DNA of 64,000 nt from Prevotellaceae bacterium HUN156. Lineage in GTDB: Bacteria; Bacteroidota; Bacteroidia; Bacteroidales; Bacteroidaceae. Location of the stretch: NCBI GenBank assembly GCA_900119285.1, contig FPIT01000006.1:179433-243432 (forward strand), read 5' to 3'. Position numbers and translations under genes: made by a program. How positions within the stretch are numbered: position 1 is the first letter of the stretch; each line of letters begins with the position of its first letter. The notes below the pieces were generated by a model, which saw only the letters and a list, made by a program, of their open reading frames with translations, was not told the DNA's origin and did no database searches. This document shows positions 62,549-64,000 of the stretch, in pieces.

Positions 62549-63670
62549 ATGATACCTTTCAACAAACCATATTGTTCTGGACGCGAGTTGAGCTACATAA
62601 AAGAAGTATGCCACTCTACCACCATGTCCGGAAATGGTGACTTTACCAAGTTGTGTCACGGATTCTTTGAAAAGCGATACGGATTCAAGAAATGCCTGTT
62701 GTGCACCTCAGGCACTGATGCGCTGGAGATGTGTGCTATGCTGTGCGACTTACAGCCTGGCGATGAAGTCATCGTTCCCTCCTATACCTTTGTATCCACT
62801 GCCATCGCTTTCCTTCGTGAGAAAGCCTACGTGCGCTTTGCCGATAGTGGCAGTGCCAATCCCAATATGACAGCAGAACAGATAGAGCCACTCATCAACG
62901 AGAAGACAAAGGTGATTGTGGTAGTCCACTATGCTGGCGTTGCCTGCGACATGGATGCCATCATGGCATTAGCAGAGAAGCATCACCTTTTGGTGGTAGA
63001 GGATGCCGCCCACGCTGTAGACTCCTACTACAAGGGACGCCCACTGGGAAGTATTGGTCACATGGCAGCCTTCTCTTTCCACGAAACCAAGAACATCAAC
63101 TGTGGCGAAGGCGGAATGTTTGTTGCCAACGACGAGCGCTTTATCCGTCGTGCAGAGATTATCTGGGAGAAAGGTACCAATCGTGCCGAGTTCTATCGCG
63201 GCATGGTAAACAAATACGGATGGTGCGACATGGGTTCCTCTTTCCTGCCTTCTGAATTTAACGCTGCCTACTTGTGGGCACAGCTCGAGCAACTCAGCGA
63301 CATACAAGGACAGCGCCGTCACATCTGGGAGCGCTACGACAAGGCGCTGCGTGGTCATCTTCCTGCAGGATTCCGCCTGCCCGACATTCCCGACTATGCC
63401 ACCAACAACTACCACATGTATTATCTGCTATGTCCTTCGCTCGTTGTTCGCACCAAGCTGATGGACTATCTGAAGAACAATGGTGTGCAGGCCACATTCC
63501 ACTATCTACCCCTTCACTCCAGCAAATACTATGAGGACAAGCACGACGGACGCGAGTTGCCCAACTGCGACTGCTATGCTGACACACTGATGCGCCTGCC
63601 CTTGTTCTATGAACTTAGCGACGAGGAGATAGACCATATCACCAAATTACTCTTAAACTTCAAGCTGTAA
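62549..63670 (+). CDS. wecE: dTDP-4-amino-4,6-dideoxygalactose transaminase-like aminotransferase (WecE/RffA)
   Basis: The 373-residue DegT/DnrJ/EryC1 enzyme has IPFNKPYCSGRELSYI, CTSGTDALEMCA, VPSYTFVSTA, VEDAAHAV and FSFHETKNINCGEGG, in which Lys binds PLP. The close match to the WecE pattern suggests it makes a 4-amino-6-deoxysugar nucleotide for a surface glycan. It is four bases after the GT2 gene. Confidence 0.9.
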   Translation: MIPFNKPYCSGRELSYIKEVCHSTTMSGNGDFTKLCHGFFEKRYGFKKCLLCTSGTDALEMCAMLCDLQPGDEVIVPSYTFVSTAIAFLREKAYVRFADSGSANPNMTAEQIEPLINEKTKVIVVVHYAGVACDMDAIMALAEKHHLLVVEDAAHAVDSYYKGRPLGSIGHMAAFSFHETKNINCGEGGMFVANDERFIRRAEIIWEKGTNRAEFYRGMVNKYGWCDMGSSFLPSEFNAAYLWAQLEQLSDIQGQRRHIWERYDKALRGHLPAGFRLPDIPDYATNNYHMYYLLCPSLVVRTKLMDYLKNNGVQATFHYLPLHSSKYYEDKHDGRELPNCDCYADTLMRLPLFYELSDEEIDHITKLLLNFKL

Positions 63671-63676
63671 CATATC

Positions 63677-64000
63677 ATGATGAAGAAGATAGCCAATGGC
63701 ATTAAGTGGTTCTTCAGCAACCCAACGTGCGTGTTCTGTCTGGGACTGCTCATTGTATTGTTAGCCACCTCACTGGAGGTCTTTCGTGGTAGAAACACCA
63801 ACTACTTTGATTACCAGGATGCTACTCGCATGTTCTGGGAAGGCATCAGTCCCTACAACCTCGAATATGTTCAGACCAACAGCATCTATTTTCTGTATAG
63901 TCCTGTCTTCAACGTCATCTTTGCCCCTATCTTCCTCTTGCCGTGGTGGTTGGGTCCCTATGTATGGAATGTAGGCAACTACTGTCTGTTCACGTTGGCC
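63677..64000 (+). CDS. Multi-pass membrane glycosyltransferase (GT87/DUF2029-like), 5' part
   Basis: The 108 visible residues show a first helix (VFCLGLLIVLLATSLEV), then YFDYQDATRMFWEGISPYN and SPVFNVIFAPIFLLPWW, matching the start of polyprenyl-phosphate-mannose-dependent GT87-type enzymes. The gene runs off the window. The start could be 63677 or 63680. It extends the WecE/GT2 glycan cluster. Confidence 0.75.
   Translation, partial: MMKKIANGIKWFFSNPTCVFCLGLLIVLLATSLEVFRGRNTNYFDYQDATRMFWEGISPYNLEYVQTNSIYFLYSPVFNVIFAPIFLLPWWLGPYVWNVGNYCLFTLA

Noticed and set aside
1..64000. Prophage, ICE or IS element
   Set aside because: No integrase, transposase, relaxase or phage structural gene could be read in any frame.

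Overview
The window looks like the chromosome of a Prevotella/Segatella-like member of the Bacteroidales. The evidence is the Bacteroidota promoter consensus (TTTG, about 20 bases, TAnnTTTG) upstream of many genes, six fimbrillin-type lipoproteins, type IX secretion (T9SS) components PorW and PorX, Bacteroidales-only families (DUF1599, DUF2723, DUF3098, DUF4834, DUF6108), an archaeal-type phosphatidylserine decarboxylase, and anaerobic nrdD/nrdG. No integrase, transposase, phage or CRISPR gene was seen. Most of the window is housekeeping chromosome.

Layout. 0.15-2.5 kb: ftsX, a radical SAM protein, and a tiny membrane-protein transcription unit with its own promoter and terminator whose first gene is frameshifted. 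2.8-11.8 kb: a seven-gene minus-strand fimbrillin (type V pilus-like) operon. It ends in a protein with an ALK/LTK-like glycine-rich domain and includes a 49-residue peptide gene. 11.9-12.9 kb: a roughly 350-nt structured RNA with promoter and terminator, then a non-coding element bounded by inverted hairpins. 13.1-21.7 kb: lpxA, an RND efflux operon (MFP, RND, TolC) and the CCA-adding enzyme. 21.9-30.5 kb: DUF1599, a DoxX-TpiA fused frame, a SPOR protein, folE, a membrane-anchored winged-helix regulator and a DUF2723 glycosyltransferase-like protein. 30.6-39.7 kb: tRNA-Pro, aroA, a porW fusion, an ECF sigma/anti-sigma operon, porX and tsaE. 39.7-47.6 kb: trxA, dnaE, psd-pssA, pyrH and birA. 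47.6-49.6 kb: a degenerate gene remnant, a second small peptide gene and a second hairpin-bounded element. 49.6-64 kb: tadA, nrdDG, a SIMPL protein, RNase R, a DUF3857 protein, an epimerase, a PAP2 protein, greA behind a short terminated leader RNA, a HIT protein, and the start of a glycan cluster (GtrA, GT2, WecE-like aminotransferase, GT87-like).

The least expected feature is the number of short repeats that act on genes. Arrays of TTTGATG/TTTGAAG and TTCAATG, CTAG-rich tracts, and a CCTCCCCC palindrome fill intergenic gaps. They supply or abut stop codons, build signal peptides, and sit in frame inside radical SAM, TsaE, the CCA enzyme, the SPOR protein, PorW and RNase R. Two loci carry matching inverted hairpins flanking unrelated repeat arrays with a period of about 22 bp, which suggests an undescribed non-autonomous element family. 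All names rest on reading the sequence; no database search was run.
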